A DNA stretch of 43,539 bases from Actinomycetes bacterium (GTDB lineage: Bacteria > Actinomycetota > Acidimicrobiia > Acidimicrobiales > Ilumatobacteraceae): contig JANYDH010000175.1 in assembly GCA_025359865.1 (NCBI GenBank), positions 1-43,539 of the forward strand, written 5' to 3'. Positions 31,816 through 40,244 of this stretch are shown one piece after another. Numbering within the stretch: the stretch's first letter is position 1; each line of letters begins with the position of its first letter. Both the position numbers and the translations under genes were made by a program. The notes beneath the pieces were generated by a model that saw nothing but the letters and a program-made list of their open reading frames with translations, was not told the origin of the DNA and did no database searches.

Positions 31816-33342
31816 ATGACGAGATACGCGTTCCTGATCGACCAGGACACCTGCATCGGGTGTCATGCCTGCACGGTGGCGTGCAAGGCCGAGCACGATG
31901 TACCGCTCGGCGTGAACCGCACATGGGTGAAGTACATCGAACGCGGCGAGTTCCCCGACACCCGTCGGTTCTATTCCGTGAACCGTTGCAACCACTGCGA
32001 CGATGCACCCTGCGTGTCGATCTGTCCGACCACCGCCTTGTTCCGCAGGGATGACGGAATCGTCGATTTCAACGATTCGTCGTGCATCGGCTGCAAGTCA
32101 TGTATGAACGCATGCCCGTACGACGCGCTCTACGTCAACCCACAGACTCAAACAGTCCACAAGTGCAACTTCTGCACCCATCGGGTCGAAGTCGGATTGG
32201 AGCCGAGTTGCGTGGTCGTGTGTCCCACCCAGTCGATCTTCGCGGGAGACATCGAGGATCCGACCTCGAAGATATCGGTGATGTTGTCGCGTCACGAGAC
32301 CTCGGTGAAGGCGCCCGAACAGAACACGAAGCCACACGTGTTCTACAAAGGTGTCGATCAGGCAGCGATCGACCCACTGCGAACCAAGATTGCCGAAGAC
32401 GGCATGATCTGGGCCGAGACCACGGAACATCATCCGACGATCCGAGTCGACACGCCAGGTCGGGGCAAGCAGATCGTTGCTCGCACCGCCTACACCACTG
32501 CGCATCCAATGGTCTGGAAGGGCAAGGTCTCGGCCTACCTCGCGACGAAGGCGATCAGCGCGGGCGCGATCCTCGCCGGGGCCGTCGCCGTGCTCGCCGG
32601 GCATGCCGACAATCGAGCGTTCGTGGGGTTGGCGCTACCGATCGTTGCGTTGCTGTTCGCCGCGGCGACGGGTGCGCTACTCATCGCCGACTTGAAGCAA
32701 CCGAAGCGGTTCCACTACATCTTCACCCGCCCGCAGTGGGGTTCGTGGCTCGTGCGTGGGGCATTCATCCTCCTCGGCCATGGCCTGTTCGCTTCGCTCT
32801 GGTTGCTCGGTGGGCTGCTCGACTCGCCCGGGCTGATCAAGGCGGTGGCGATACCCGCCGCACTGTTCGCCGCAGGGACTGCCGGTTACACCGCCTTCCT
32901 GTTCGGCCAATGCGAAGGCCGTGACTTCTGGCAGACACCACTGTTGTTGCCGGTGCTGCTCGCTCAGGCGGGGGCCGCCGGCGCCGGGCTGGGACTGGTC
33001 ATGGCTCGGCTGTTCGACCTGCCGGAGCCGCTGATGACGACGATGATATGGGTGCTGCTCGGCAGCGTTCTAGCGCTCGCGTTCTTGATCTGGACCGAAC
33101 TATCCAGTACCGGCACGGTCCACGTCGAGATGGCCCAACGGGCCATGACCCACGGCGACTACAAGGGTCGATTCTGGGTTGGCGTGGTTGTCGGCGTCGC
33201 CGGTGCCGGTGCCCTCGCGATCCTCGCGCTGGTCACCGGGTCGTGGATTTTGGCGCTGGTTGCCGGTGTTGCCGCAATCGTCGGCGTTGCCCTGTACGAA
33301 GACGCCTTTGTTCGGGCCGGCCAGTCCGTGCCCCTGTCGTAG
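31816..33342 (+). CDS. Fused ferredoxin-type FeS subunit and NrfD-like membrane anchor
   Basis: A 508-residue fusion of subunits B and C of a complex iron-sulfur molybdoenzyme. The N-terminal ~140 residues hold 16 cysteines in four sets (13/16/19/23, 58/61/66/70, 90/93/96/100, 117/120/132/136), enough for four [4Fe-4S] clusters as in DmsB/PsrB. From about residue 225 there are eight hydrophobic helices of NrfD/DmsC type, with LLIADLKQPKRFHYIFTRPQWGSW. This part passes electrons to or from quinone. There is no Tat signal, so the FeS part faces the cytoplasm. ATG 31816 or GTG 31804 are both possible; the earlier open frame is non-coding. Confidence 0.9.
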   Translation: MTRYAFLIDQDTCIGCHACTVACKAEHDVPLGVNRTWVKYIERGEFPDTRRFYSVNRCNHCDDAPCVSICPTTALFRRDDGIVDFNDSSCIGCKSCMNACPYDALYVNPQTQTVHKCNFCTHRVEVGLEPSCVVVCPTQSIFAGDIEDPTSKISVMLSRHETSVKAPEQNTKPHVFYKGVDQAAIDPLRTKIAEDGMIWAETTEHHPTIRVDTPGRGKQIVARTAYTTAHPMVWKGKVSAYLATKAISAGAILAGAVAVLAGHADNRAFVGLALPIVALLFAAATGALLIADLKQPKRFHYIFTRPQWGSWLVRGAFILLGHGLFASLWLLGGLLDSPGLIKAVAIPAALFAAGTAGYTAFLFGQCEGRDFWQTPLLLPVLLAQAGAAGAGLGLVMARLFDLPEPLMTTMIWVLLGSVLALAFLIWTELSSTGTVHVEMAQRAMTHGDYKGRFWVGVVVGVAGAGALAILALVTGSWILALVAGVAAIVGVALYEDAFVRAGQSVPLS

Positions 33343-33360
33343 AAGGAAAGGCTTGGTCAC

Positions 33361-36306
33361 ATGTCGTTGCTCGATGATCTCCACCGTTGCGCCCAGGCGA
33401 ACCTCACCCGGATCATGCCCGGCTCGCAACTCACGAACTACGCACCGGTCGAACGGTGGGACGACTGGGTCGAACTCGACGCAAAAGCGTGGGCACACGG
33501 AGAGAAGAAAGAACGCCGGTACCGGCTGATTCCGACTACCTGCTTCAACTGCGAGGCGTGCTGCGGGTTGCTCGCGTATATGGACAAGTCCACCGGACAG
33601 ATTGCGAAGCTGGAGGGCAACCCAGCCCATCCGGCGAGCCGCGGACGCAACTGCGCCAAGGGCCCAGCCACGATCACACAGGTGTACGACCCCGAACGGA
33701 TCCTGTATCCGTTGAAGCGGTCAGGTCGGCGAGGCGAAGGAAAGTGGCAACGAATCACGTGGGAGCAGGCGCTCGACGAGATCGGCAGCCGCATCCGAAC
33801 CGCCTTCATGGAGGACCGCCACGACGAGGTCTTCTACCATGTCGGGCGACCCGGCGATGACAGCTACATCGAGCGCGTGCTGCACGCATGGGGGATCGAT
33901 GGCCACGACTCGCACACCAACATCTGCTCATCGGGTGCACGCGTGGGCTACGCCACGTGGATGGGTTTCGACCGGCCCTCCGGTGATCACGCCAACGCCA
34001 AGGTGATCTTTCTCATCTCCTCCCATCTCGAGGCGGGCCACTACTTCAACCCGCACGCCCAGCGGATCATCGAAGGCAAGATGCGTGGCGCGAAGATCAT
34101 CTGCGTCGACCCTCGGTTGTCGAACACCGCTTCAATGAGTGACCACTGGCTGGCACCGTGGCCCGGTACCGAAGCCGCGATGCTGCTTGCGATCGCCCGA
34201 CTGCTGCTCCTCAAGGGCACGTGGGATCGCGAGTTCGTACGGCGCTGGGTGAACTGGGAAACGGTGCTGCGCGAGATGCGGCCGGACCTCGACTGCACGT
34301 TCGAGAACTTCGGTCCAGCGGTCATCGATCTCTACGAGGAGTTCACGCCAGAGTACGCCGCGCAGCAATGTGGTATCACCGCAGAGAAGATTCGCGAGAT
34401 CGCCGATGTCATCGCGACCGCGGTGCCGGGCAAACTCAGCTCTCACAGTTGGCGTGCTGCTGCAGCTGGCAACGAGGGGGGCTGGCAAGTTGCCCGCTGT
34501 CTGTGGTTCCTCAACGTGCTGACCGGTTCGGTCGGCACCGAAGGCGGGGCCAGCCCGAACGGATGGAACAAGTTCATTCCAGTCCCGCCGAAGGTGGTGC
34601 ACCCGCAGGGCCGGTGGAACGACCTCACCTGGCCCGTCGAATATCCGCTTGCGCATCATGAAGCATCGATCCTGCTACCGCACTTCCTAAAGGAGGGCCG
34701 CGGCAAGGTCGATACCTACTTCAGCAGGGTGTACAACCCGATTTGGACCAACCCCGACGGGTTCTCCTGGCTCGAGGCGCTCACCGACGAGAACATGGTC
34801 GGCTGCCACATCGCGCTCACCCCGACCTGGTCGGAAAGTGCATGGTTCGCCGACTACGTGCTGCCGATGGGCAACGGTGCGGAGCGTCACGACGTCGCTA
34901 GCTACGAAACCCACAGTGGGCGTTGGATCGGGTTCCGCCAGCCGGTGTTCCGAGTCAACGCCGAACGCGAAGGCCGAACCGTCAACCGAACGTGGGAGAC
35001 GAACCCGGGCGAGGTCTGGGAGGAGAACGAGTTCTGGATCGATCTGTCGTGGAAGATCGACCCGGACAACTCGCTCGGCATCCGCCAGCATTTCGAGTCG
35101 ACGAAGCACCCGGGTACACCGCTTGGGATCAACGAGTACTACGACGACATGTTCCGGAACTCGATTCCTGGCCTGCCGGAAGCGGCCGCGCGCGAAGGAC
35201 TCGACCCGCTCGCCTACATGCGCAAGTACGGCGCATTCGAGATCCCAGGCGGCCAATACGCGGTCCACGAACGGATCGTGTCCGCTGAGGAGATCATCAA
35301 GACGAAGGCGGTCAAGAACGCTGACGGCGTGTACCAGGTTCCCGGTACAGCGGGTCTGCACGATAACTTGGACGACATCACCGGGCACATGCCGTTCATC
35401 GGTGATGGCTCGATCGGTGTCGAGATCGACGGCAAGGTTCACTTTGGCTTCCCGACCCCATCGCGCAAGCTCGAGATGTACTCTCCGATGCTGCGCGACT
35501 GGGGATGGCCCGAGTACGCGATGCCGGGATTCATCAAAAGCCATGTCCATTGGGAAGACCTCGACATGGAACATGGTGAACGAATCCTGCTTCCCACGTT
35601 CCGGCTCCCGACATTGATCCATACCCGGTCGGGACAGGCGAAATGGTTGAACGAGATCAGCCACTCGCACCCGATGTGGATTCACCCATCCGACGCAGAG
35701 CGGCTTGAGATCGGGATGAAGGGACTCGTCCGGATCACCACCCAGATCGGATACTTCGTCATCCGCGCGTGGCGAACCGAAGGCATCCGGCCTGGCGTCG
35801 TCGGGGTCTCGCATCACATGGGCCGCTGGCGACTCGATGATGGCGAAGGGACCCCGCGCTATTCGTCGGCGCTGGCCGCGCTCTGCGGACCAGCCGATGC
35901 GTATGGGCAGAACACCACCCCGACCGGTATGCCTGGCCAGTGGAAGATGAGCCAAGTCAAAGGCGTGACCCCGTTCGAATCGTCGGATCCCGACTCGGGG
36001 CGGGTGTGGTGGTCAGATGCCGGGGTACATCAGAACCTCACCTTTCCGGTGCAGCCGGACCCCATCTCGGGGATGCATTGCTGGCTCCAGAAGGTCACCG
36101 TTGCTCCGGCTCATGCCGATGACCGTTACGGCGACATTGCCGTCGACACCGGCAAATCCACCGAGGTCTACCGGGAATGGCTCGCCAAGACCCGACCCGG
36201 CCCCGGACCGGGCGGGCTCAGACGACCGCTCTGGTTCGCCCGTCCGGTCAAGCCGACAGCGGCTGCCTACGCGACTCCGCCGAGGCAATGGAAGGCACGG
36301 CATTGA
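33361..36306 (+). CDS. Molybdopterin-dependent oxidoreductase, catalytic subunit (DMSO reductase superfamily)
   Basis: A 981-residue molybdo-bis-MGD enzyme. The N-terminal [4Fe-4S] site uses Cys61, Cys64, Cys68 and Cys98 (TTCFNCEACCGLLAYM ... RGRNCAKG). The molybdenum ligand is probably Cys189 in NICSSGARVGYATW, as in Psr/Phs/Nap/Arr-type enzymes, not Ser or Asp. The C-terminal MGD-binding domain ends the chain. There is no Tat signal, so it works in the cytoplasm with the FeS/NrfD fusion encoded 18 bp upstream. AAGGAAAGG precedes the ATG. Size and topology recall cytoplasmic sulfite dehydrogenase SoeA, but the substrate is undetermined. Confidence 0.9.
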   Translation: MSLLDDLHRCAQANLTRIMPGSQLTNYAPVERWDDWVELDAKAWAHGEKKERRYRLIPTTCFNCEACCGLLAYMDKSTGQIAKLEGNPAHPASRGRNCAKGPATITQVYDPERILYPLKRSGRRGEGKWQRITWEQALDEIGSRIRTAFMEDRHDEVFYHVGRPGDDSYIERVLHAWGIDGHDSHTNICSSGARVGYATWMGFDRPSGDHANAKVIFLISSHLEAGHYFNPHAQRIIEGKMRGAKIICVDPRLSNTASMSDHWLAPWPGTEAAMLLAIARLLLLKGTWDREFVRRWVNWETVLREMRPDLDCTFENFGPAVIDLYEEFTPEYAAQQCGITAEKIREIADVIATAVPGKLSSHSWRAAAAGNEGGWQVARCLWFLNVLTGSVGTEGGASPNGWNKFIPVPPKVVHPQGRWNDLTWPVEYPLAHHEASILLPHFLKEGRGKVDTYFSRVYNPIWTNPDGFSWLEALTDENMVGCHIALTPTWSESAWFADYVLPMGNGAERHDVASYETHSGRWIGFRQPVFRVNAEREGRTVNRTWETNPGEVWEENEFWIDLSWKIDPDNSLGIRQHFESTKHPGTPLGINEYYDDMFRNSIPGLPEAAAREGLDPLAYMRKYGAFEIPGGQYAVHERIVSAEEIIKTKAVKNADGVYQVPGTAGLHDNLDDITGHMPFIGDGSIGVEIDGKVHFGFPTPSRKLEMYSPMLRDWGWPEYAMPGFIKSHVHWEDLDMEHGERILLPTFRLPTLIHTRSGQAKWLNEISHSHPMWIHPSDAERLEIGMKGLVRITTQIGYFVIRAWRTEGIRPGVVGVSHHMGRWRLDDGEGTPRYSSALAALCGPADAYGQNTTPTGMPGQWKMSQVKGVTPFESSDPDSGRVWWSDAGVHQNLTFPVQPDPISGMHCWLQKVTVAPAHADDRYGDIAVDTGKSTEVYREWLAKTRPGPGPGGLRRPLWFARPVKPTAAAYATPPRQWKARH

Positions 36307-37430
36307 CCGCCGACCTCACGCTGATCGCCGAACGCCGAGCCGCGCTCTCAGCACTGCTCGGGCTGCTGATCCTCGGAGAACCAGGCCCGGGTCTCGCCGA
36401 ATTGATCGGCGCCATCCCTGCGCTTGCCGCACTTGGGTCTGGCGACCCTGCGATCGCCACCGAGTACGAGCGGGTGTTTCTTCGTGGCGTTCCGATGTAC
36501 GAGTCGGTCTTTCGCAGCGACGATGGTCAGCATGGCGGCGAAACGATTAGCGCACTCGTCGAACGGTACGACCGACTCGGGTTCACAGAGTTCCTCGAGC
36601 AGCGATGGCGTATCGCCGGCCCGGATCATCTCGGACTGCAGCTGCGCTGCCTTGCTCATCTCTGCAGCCAAGAGGCCGCGGCCTGGCGAGACGGCACCCC
36701 CGACAAAGCGATGGAAGCGGTCGAAGCCGAACGAACGTTTCTTGCGCACCACCTCGCCGGATGGGCACCTGTCGCGATCCAGTGTGCACTGAGACATGTC
36801 GGCGAAGGTGCCTACGTGCCGGTGCTGCGGGCGATCGCCGATCACCTCAGTGAAGAATTCGACCGGCTTCGCCCAGCCCCCGACCTGGGCAGCCAGGTCG
36901 AGTGCGAGCCGTTGCCGACGAACCTCGGACCTGCCCGGCTCTCACGACTGATCCTCGCTCCTGCCACCTGCGGAACATGGATCGACTCGGCGGTCATCGG
37001 CCTGGCAGCGAGGTCGATCGGTGCTCCATGGCGGCCGAGCGACACCCGCTCATCGCTGCGCCATGTCATCGCCGATGCCGAGACCAGCGGTGATCTTCAC
37101 ATCGTGCTCGAACCCATCGCTGAACGCCTTGATGTAGCGATCACCGCCCACCAGCACGCCGCCGAATGCTCGCCGGGTAACGCTGCGAATGCCCGTCGCT
37201 GGGCGCTGACCGCAGCAACAATGCGGGAACGGCTCGCGAGCATTGCCGAGACCGGCATGTATGGACGTGACCGACTCGTCGACTCCGAGACGTTCACCGT
37301 CAGCGGTCCCGACGCTGACCAACTCGCCGACGCGATCGACGAGCTCGTCACCGACCTGCGCCGCCAAGGCTTGTGCGTGCAACGGCACACCGACCAAAGC
37401 AGCGGTCTGGGCACCGGTGGTGGGCTATAG
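36288..37430 (+). CDS. TorD/DmsD-like molybdoenzyme chaperone with C-terminal extension
   Basis: A 380-residue protein. The first ~200 residues are TorD-like helices with IATEYERVFLRGVPMYESVF, the E-Y-x-x-x-F and Y-E-S-V/Y marks of the family, and a long helical body. The remaining ~180 residues (ARLSRLILAPATCGTWIDSA ... ADAIDELVTDLRRQGL) form an extension that usual TorD (about 200 residues) lacks. It likely guards the apo catalytic subunit during cofactor loading. It overlaps the catalytic gene by 19 bp from ATG 36288; TTG 36303 is an alternative. It is the last gene of the operon. Confidence 0.82.
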   Translation: MEGTALTADLTLIAERRAALSALLGLLILGEPGPGLAELIGAIPALAALGSGDPAIATEYERVFLRGVPMYESVFRSDDGQHGGETISALVERYDRLGFTEFLEQRWRIAGPDHLGLQLRCLAHLCSQEAAAWRDGTPDKAMEAVEAERTFLAHHLAGWAPVAIQCALRHVGEGAYVPVLRAIADHLSEEFDRLRPAPDLGSQVECEPLPTNLGPARLSRLILAPATCGTWIDSAVIGLAARSIGAPWRPSDTRSSLRHVIADAETSGDLHIVLEPIAERLDVAITAHQHAAECSPGNAANARRWALTAATMRERLASIAETGMYGRDRLVDSETFTVSGPDADQLADAIDELVTDLRRQGLCVQRHTDQSSGLGTGGGL

Positions 37431-37445
37431 CCCACCACCGGTGCC
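37410..37445. terminator. Perfect 36-bp palindrome, bidirectional terminator
   Basis: ggcaccggtggtgggcta at 37410-37427 and its exact complement at 37428-37445, with no spacer. The TorD stop codon is the first triplet of the right arm. It lies between convergent genes and can terminate both. Confidence 0.8.
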
Positions 37446-37485
37446 GAGACCAGCTACGGGCCTACGGGTCGCAGGTGAGCGCTCG

Positions 37486-37797
37486 TCAGCTCATGTCGAT
37501 TGCTTCGTAGACGTCGACGGTGCCGCCGTCTGCGATGATCGGGCATCCGGCTGCCAGACCCGATGCGGCGTCGAGGGAATCGGCCGTCACGACCGAGTAG
37601 CCGGTCAGCTCGGCACCGCCGCCAGCGGTGTTGCCTGAGCCCGAGACGGTCGTCGACGGGCCGAACGGTGCGCCCCAATCGGCGACGGATTCGCCCAACT
37701 GGCCGAACCACGCGCCCCAAGCATCCATCGATGCCTGTTGCGCTTCGGGGGTTTCTGCCATGCCGGCGCCACGGTAGGCCAGGACGTACTTGCCCAT
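37486..37797 (-). CDS. YCII/DGPF-type small protein
   Basis: A 103-residue ferredoxin-like-fold protein: MGKYVLAYRGAGMAETPEAQ, then WFGQLGESVADWGAPFGPS, then GYSVVTADSLDAASGLAAGCPIIADGGTVDVYEAI. This matches the YCII-related family whose members are dimeric enzymes or regulators of unclear role. AAGGAG lies 8 bp before the ATG at 37797. The longer open frame to 38559 antisense to the amidohydrolase is not coding. Confidence 0.85.
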   Translation of the reverse strand: MGKYVLAYRGAGMAETPEAQQASMDAWGAWFGQLGESVADWGAPFGPSTTVSGSGNTAGGGAELTGYSVVTADSLDAASGLAAGCPIIADGGTVDVYEAIDMS

Positions 37798-37928
37798 GAT
37801 GTGCTCCTTGTTCTGGATGAATTTGGTAAAGGCCGAAGTAGACGCGCGGCGAAGCACCGTGGTCAACCGATTTTGTGCTCCGTTGCCCGGCGTGCTCCGC
37901 CGACTGGCTGATCGGCGATGATGGCACG

Positions 37929-38942
37929 ATGAACGCACCCGCACCCGGCACGCAGGACTGGCTCGATCTCGTCGTCGAGGATGTGATCGAACCAGATCTG
38001 CCGATCGTCGATCCGCATCACCACCTCTGGCCTGTTGGTGGTGGGCTGCCGTACGGGCTTGCCGACCTACATGCGGATGTGGCTGCTGGCCACCGCGTCG
38101 AGCAGACCATCTTCGTCGAGTGCCATGCGGCCTACCGCACCACCGGCCCGGCCGAACTGGCTTGCGTCGGTGAGACAGAGTTCGTCGCGAGTAACGCTCA
38201 GGGTGACCCGGCGCCGTTGATCGCGGGGATCGTGGCGCATGCCGATCTGCGCCTGGCCAACCTCGATGAGGTGCTCGACGCTCACGAGGTCGCCGGCAAT
38301 GGACTGCTCCGCGGGATCCGTGACGCGCTTGCTCGCGCCACGCACCCCGAGGTGATGATGATCGCAGGCCGAGCACCGGTCGATCTGTATCTCGACCCCG
38401 CGTTTCGGGCGGGCGTCGGCCGACTCGGCGAGCGTGGTCTGACGTACGACACGTGGCACTACCACCACCAAAACCGTGAACTGCTCGAACTCGCGCGTGC
38501 CGTGCCGGGTACCACGATGGTGCTCGACCACTTCGGTACGCCGGTCGGTGTGGGCCCATACGCGTCGAAACGCGACGAGATCTTCGAGCAGTGGAAGATC
38601 GATATTGCGGAGCTCGCCCGGTGCGAGAACGTCGTGGCCAAGCTCGGCGGGTTGGCGATGCCCGATAACGGCTTCGGGTGGCACACTGCGGCGCGCCCGG
38701 CCACCTCGGATGAGCTCATCGCCGCACAACGCCGCTACTACATGCACACCATCGAGTGCTTCGGGCCACAGCGGTGCATGTTCGAATCGAACTTCCCGGT
38801 CGACCGATTCTCGCTGTCCTACCGCACAGTATGGAACGCGTTCAAGAAGATGACAGCGGAGTTCTCCGCGGACGAACGTACAGCGATGCTCAGCGGTACC
38901 GCACGACGTGTGTACCGCTTGGCAGAGCCTGGCGCTTCGTGA
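37929..38942 (+). CDS. Amidohydrolase (PF04909-type TIM-barrel metal hydrolase)
   Basis: A 337-residue amidohydrolase_2 member. The metal site H-x-H is in PIVDPHHHLWPVGG. TMVLDHFGTPVG holds the next His, and MFESNFPVDRFSL the Asp. Family members are lactonases or non-oxidative decarboxylases such as those acting on 2-pyrone-4,6-dicarboxylate or resorcylate. The start ATG 37929 is preferred over 37875, which adds an unrelated leader. It is 17 bp upstream of two CMD/AhpD-like genes on the same strand, suggesting one operon. Confidence 0.88.
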   Translation: MNAPAPGTQDWLDLVVEDVIEPDLPIVDPHHHLWPVGGGLPYGLADLHADVAAGHRVEQTIFVECHAAYRTTGPAELACVGETEFVASNAQGDPAPLIAGIVAHADLRLANLDEVLDAHEVAGNGLLRGIRDALARATHPEVMMIAGRAPVDLYLDPAFRAGVGRLGERGLTYDTWHYHHQNRELLELARAVPGTTMVLDHFGTPVGVGPYASKRDEIFEQWKIDIAELARCENVVAKLGGLAMPDNGFGWHTAARPATSDELIAAQRRYYMHTIECFGPQRCMFESNFPVDRFSLSYRTVWNAFKKMTAEFSADERTAMLSGTARRVYRLAEPGAS

Positions 38943-38959
38943 CGACGTACCATCATCAA

Positions 38960-39427
38960 ATGGAGTCGCTCGGGATGCTGTCGACGGTCGCGGTGATCGA
39001 CCGCGTGTTGGGTTCCGGAGCGACGGGTCATGCCGACGTGCTCGAACAGTTGAGCACGGCGAACAAGGCGGCATGGTCGGCGACGTCCCCGCGCCTGCTG
39101 GAGTTGTGCCGGGTGCGGATCGCGACGATGCTCAGCTGCGATGCGGAGACGCTCTCGCGTAGTCCAGGCACTGGGGTCGATGAGGAACTGCTCGATGCCA
39201 TCGCGACCTGGCCGGGCGAACCCCGTTTGACCGACGTCGACCGCGCATGTCTCGCGTTCACCGAGATGTTCGTTCTCGACGTTGCATCGATGGACGATGA
39301 GACCGTGGCTGCCGTGCGCGAGCACCTCGGTGATGCGGGGCTTGCCAATTTCGTGCGGGCGCTGCTCATCGTTGAGCAACGGATCCGGTTGCGACTGGTG
39401 TGGGATCGACTGCTGGGAGGCGACTGA
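38960..39427 (+). CDS. Carboxymuconolactone decarboxylase/AhpD-like protein, first of a tandem pair
   Basis: A 155-residue helical protein with LLELCRVRIATMLSCDAETLSRS and LTDVDRACLAFTEMFVLDVASMDDETVAAV, which fit the CMD/AhpD fold. It lacks a C-x-x-C pair; only isolated cysteines occur in that region, so it is probably not a thiol peroxidase by itself. It ends one base before the start of the Sec-candidate gene and likely partners with it. The start is ATG 38960; GTG 38939 would overlap the amidohydrolase. Confidence 0.72.
   Translation: MESLGMLSTVAVIDRVLGSGATGHADVLEQLSTANKAAWSATSPRLLELCRVRIATMLSCDAETLSRSPGTGVDEELLDAIATWPGEPRLTDVDRACLAFTEMFVLDVASMDDETVAAVREHLGDAGLANFVRALLIVEQRIRLRLVWDRLLGGD
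39415..39420 (+). promoter_or_regulatory. Shine-Dalgarno deciding the start of the Sec-candidate gene
   Basis: GGGAGG ends 8 bp before GTG 39429. It shows that translation is meant to enter upstream of the internal TGA, which supports recoding over a start after the TGA; TTG 39600 has no ribosome site. Confidence 0.75.
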
Positions 39428-39428
39428 C

Positions 39429-39926
39429 GTGGAACGTGCTCGACGAGTGGCCGCCGGCACGGCGACCGACCCAGCGTTGCGACATTCGACGGTCGGGTTC
39501 GCGGCAGCCGCCGTCCGGTTGGCAACGGTTGATCCGGTGACCACCGAAATCGTGAGGATGCGGTGCGCCAAGCACCATGACTGCGGTACTTGACTGTCGT
39601 TGCGCTTGGCGGTCGCCAGGGATGCAGGACTCGATGAGGCCACGATCACCGACGTGCTCGAGGCGCGCGCCGATTCGTTGCCGGCCCGCCACCGGGCAGC
39701 GCTGTCGCTTGCCGATGCGTTGATGACCCAGCCTTCGTCACTCACGAACGCCGACGTGGTGGAGCTACGCAGGCACTTCACCGACGAACAGCTTGTCGAG
39801 TTGACGCTCGACGTTATGAAGTGGAACGAGCAGAAGATAGCAGTGGCATTGGGCACCGATGTCTGGATAAGCCCAGGCCAGCTGAGTGACCTCGTGTTCG
39901 ACGCTGAAGGCAACTTTGTTCGCTGA
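39429..39926 (+). CDS. CMD/AhpD-like selenoprotein candidate (C-G-T-U)
   Basis: Read through the in-frame TGA at 39591-39593, this is a 165-residue CMD-domain protein. Before the TGA: VDPVTTEIVRMRCAKHHDCGT. After it: LSLRLAVARDAGLDEATIT, then LADALM and HFTDEQLVELTLDVMKWNEQKIAVALG, the family C-terminus. Homologues read H-D-C-x-x-C-x-S-L-R, so the TGA (codon 55) replaces the second redox cysteine, giving C52-G-T-U55. Frame is kept on both sides with no other lesion. GGGAGG precedes GTG 39429, and a SECIS-like hairpin follows. It is probably a thiol/selenol oxidoreductase or peroxidase. The alternative is a nonsense pseudogene. Confidence 0.8.
39591..39630 (+). promoter_or_regulatory. UGA codon with bacterial SECIS-like hairpin
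   Basis: After the UGA at 39591-39593, CUUGGC (39605-39610) pairs with GCCAGG (39615-39620) around a GGUC loop. Lower helices are UGC/GCA (39601-39603 with 39624-39626) and GUC/GAC (39596-39598 with 39628-39630). The loop GGU starts 17 nt after UGA. In E. coli fdhF the SelB-contacted GGU lies 18 nt after UGA. Pairing was worked out by hand. Confidence 0.7.
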
Positions 39927-40022
39927 GCTTCAGCGCCGAACTGGAACCTTGACCGCGTCACAGGGAGGATACGGGCCGATTTCCTAGGCCACGAAGGGCG
40001 TGATGCACTATGATGCGAGGTG

Positions 40023-40244
40023 ATGCGTACCACCATTGATCTCGATCAGGATCTCCACGAGGCGGCGGTCGCAGAGGCTCGGCTTCGCCGCATGTCGCTG
40101 AGTCGACTACTCAATGATGCGCTGCGCGCAGCGCTCCACCCGGTTCCTGCCGTCGAGATTCACTCGACAACGGGCCTTGGCGTCGTACACCTGGGGCGAC
40201 CAATCACCGACTCGGAACTTGCCGAAGTCCTCGACGATGACTGA
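40023..40244 (+). CDS. vapB: VapB-type antitoxin
   Basis: A 73-residue ribbon-helix-helix-like protein: MRTTIDLDQDLHEAAVAEARLRRMSLSRLLNDALRAAL is the DNA-binding module, and the acidic tail LAEVLDDD would wrap the toxin. It overlaps the PIN gene by 8 bp. ATG 40023 is preceded by GAGGTG; GTG 40020 is an alternative. It likely represses its own operon together with the toxin. Confidence 0.88.
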   Translation: MRTTIDLDQDLHEAAVAEARLRRMSLSRLLNDALRAALHPVPAVEIHSTTGLGVVHLGRPITDSELAEVLDDD

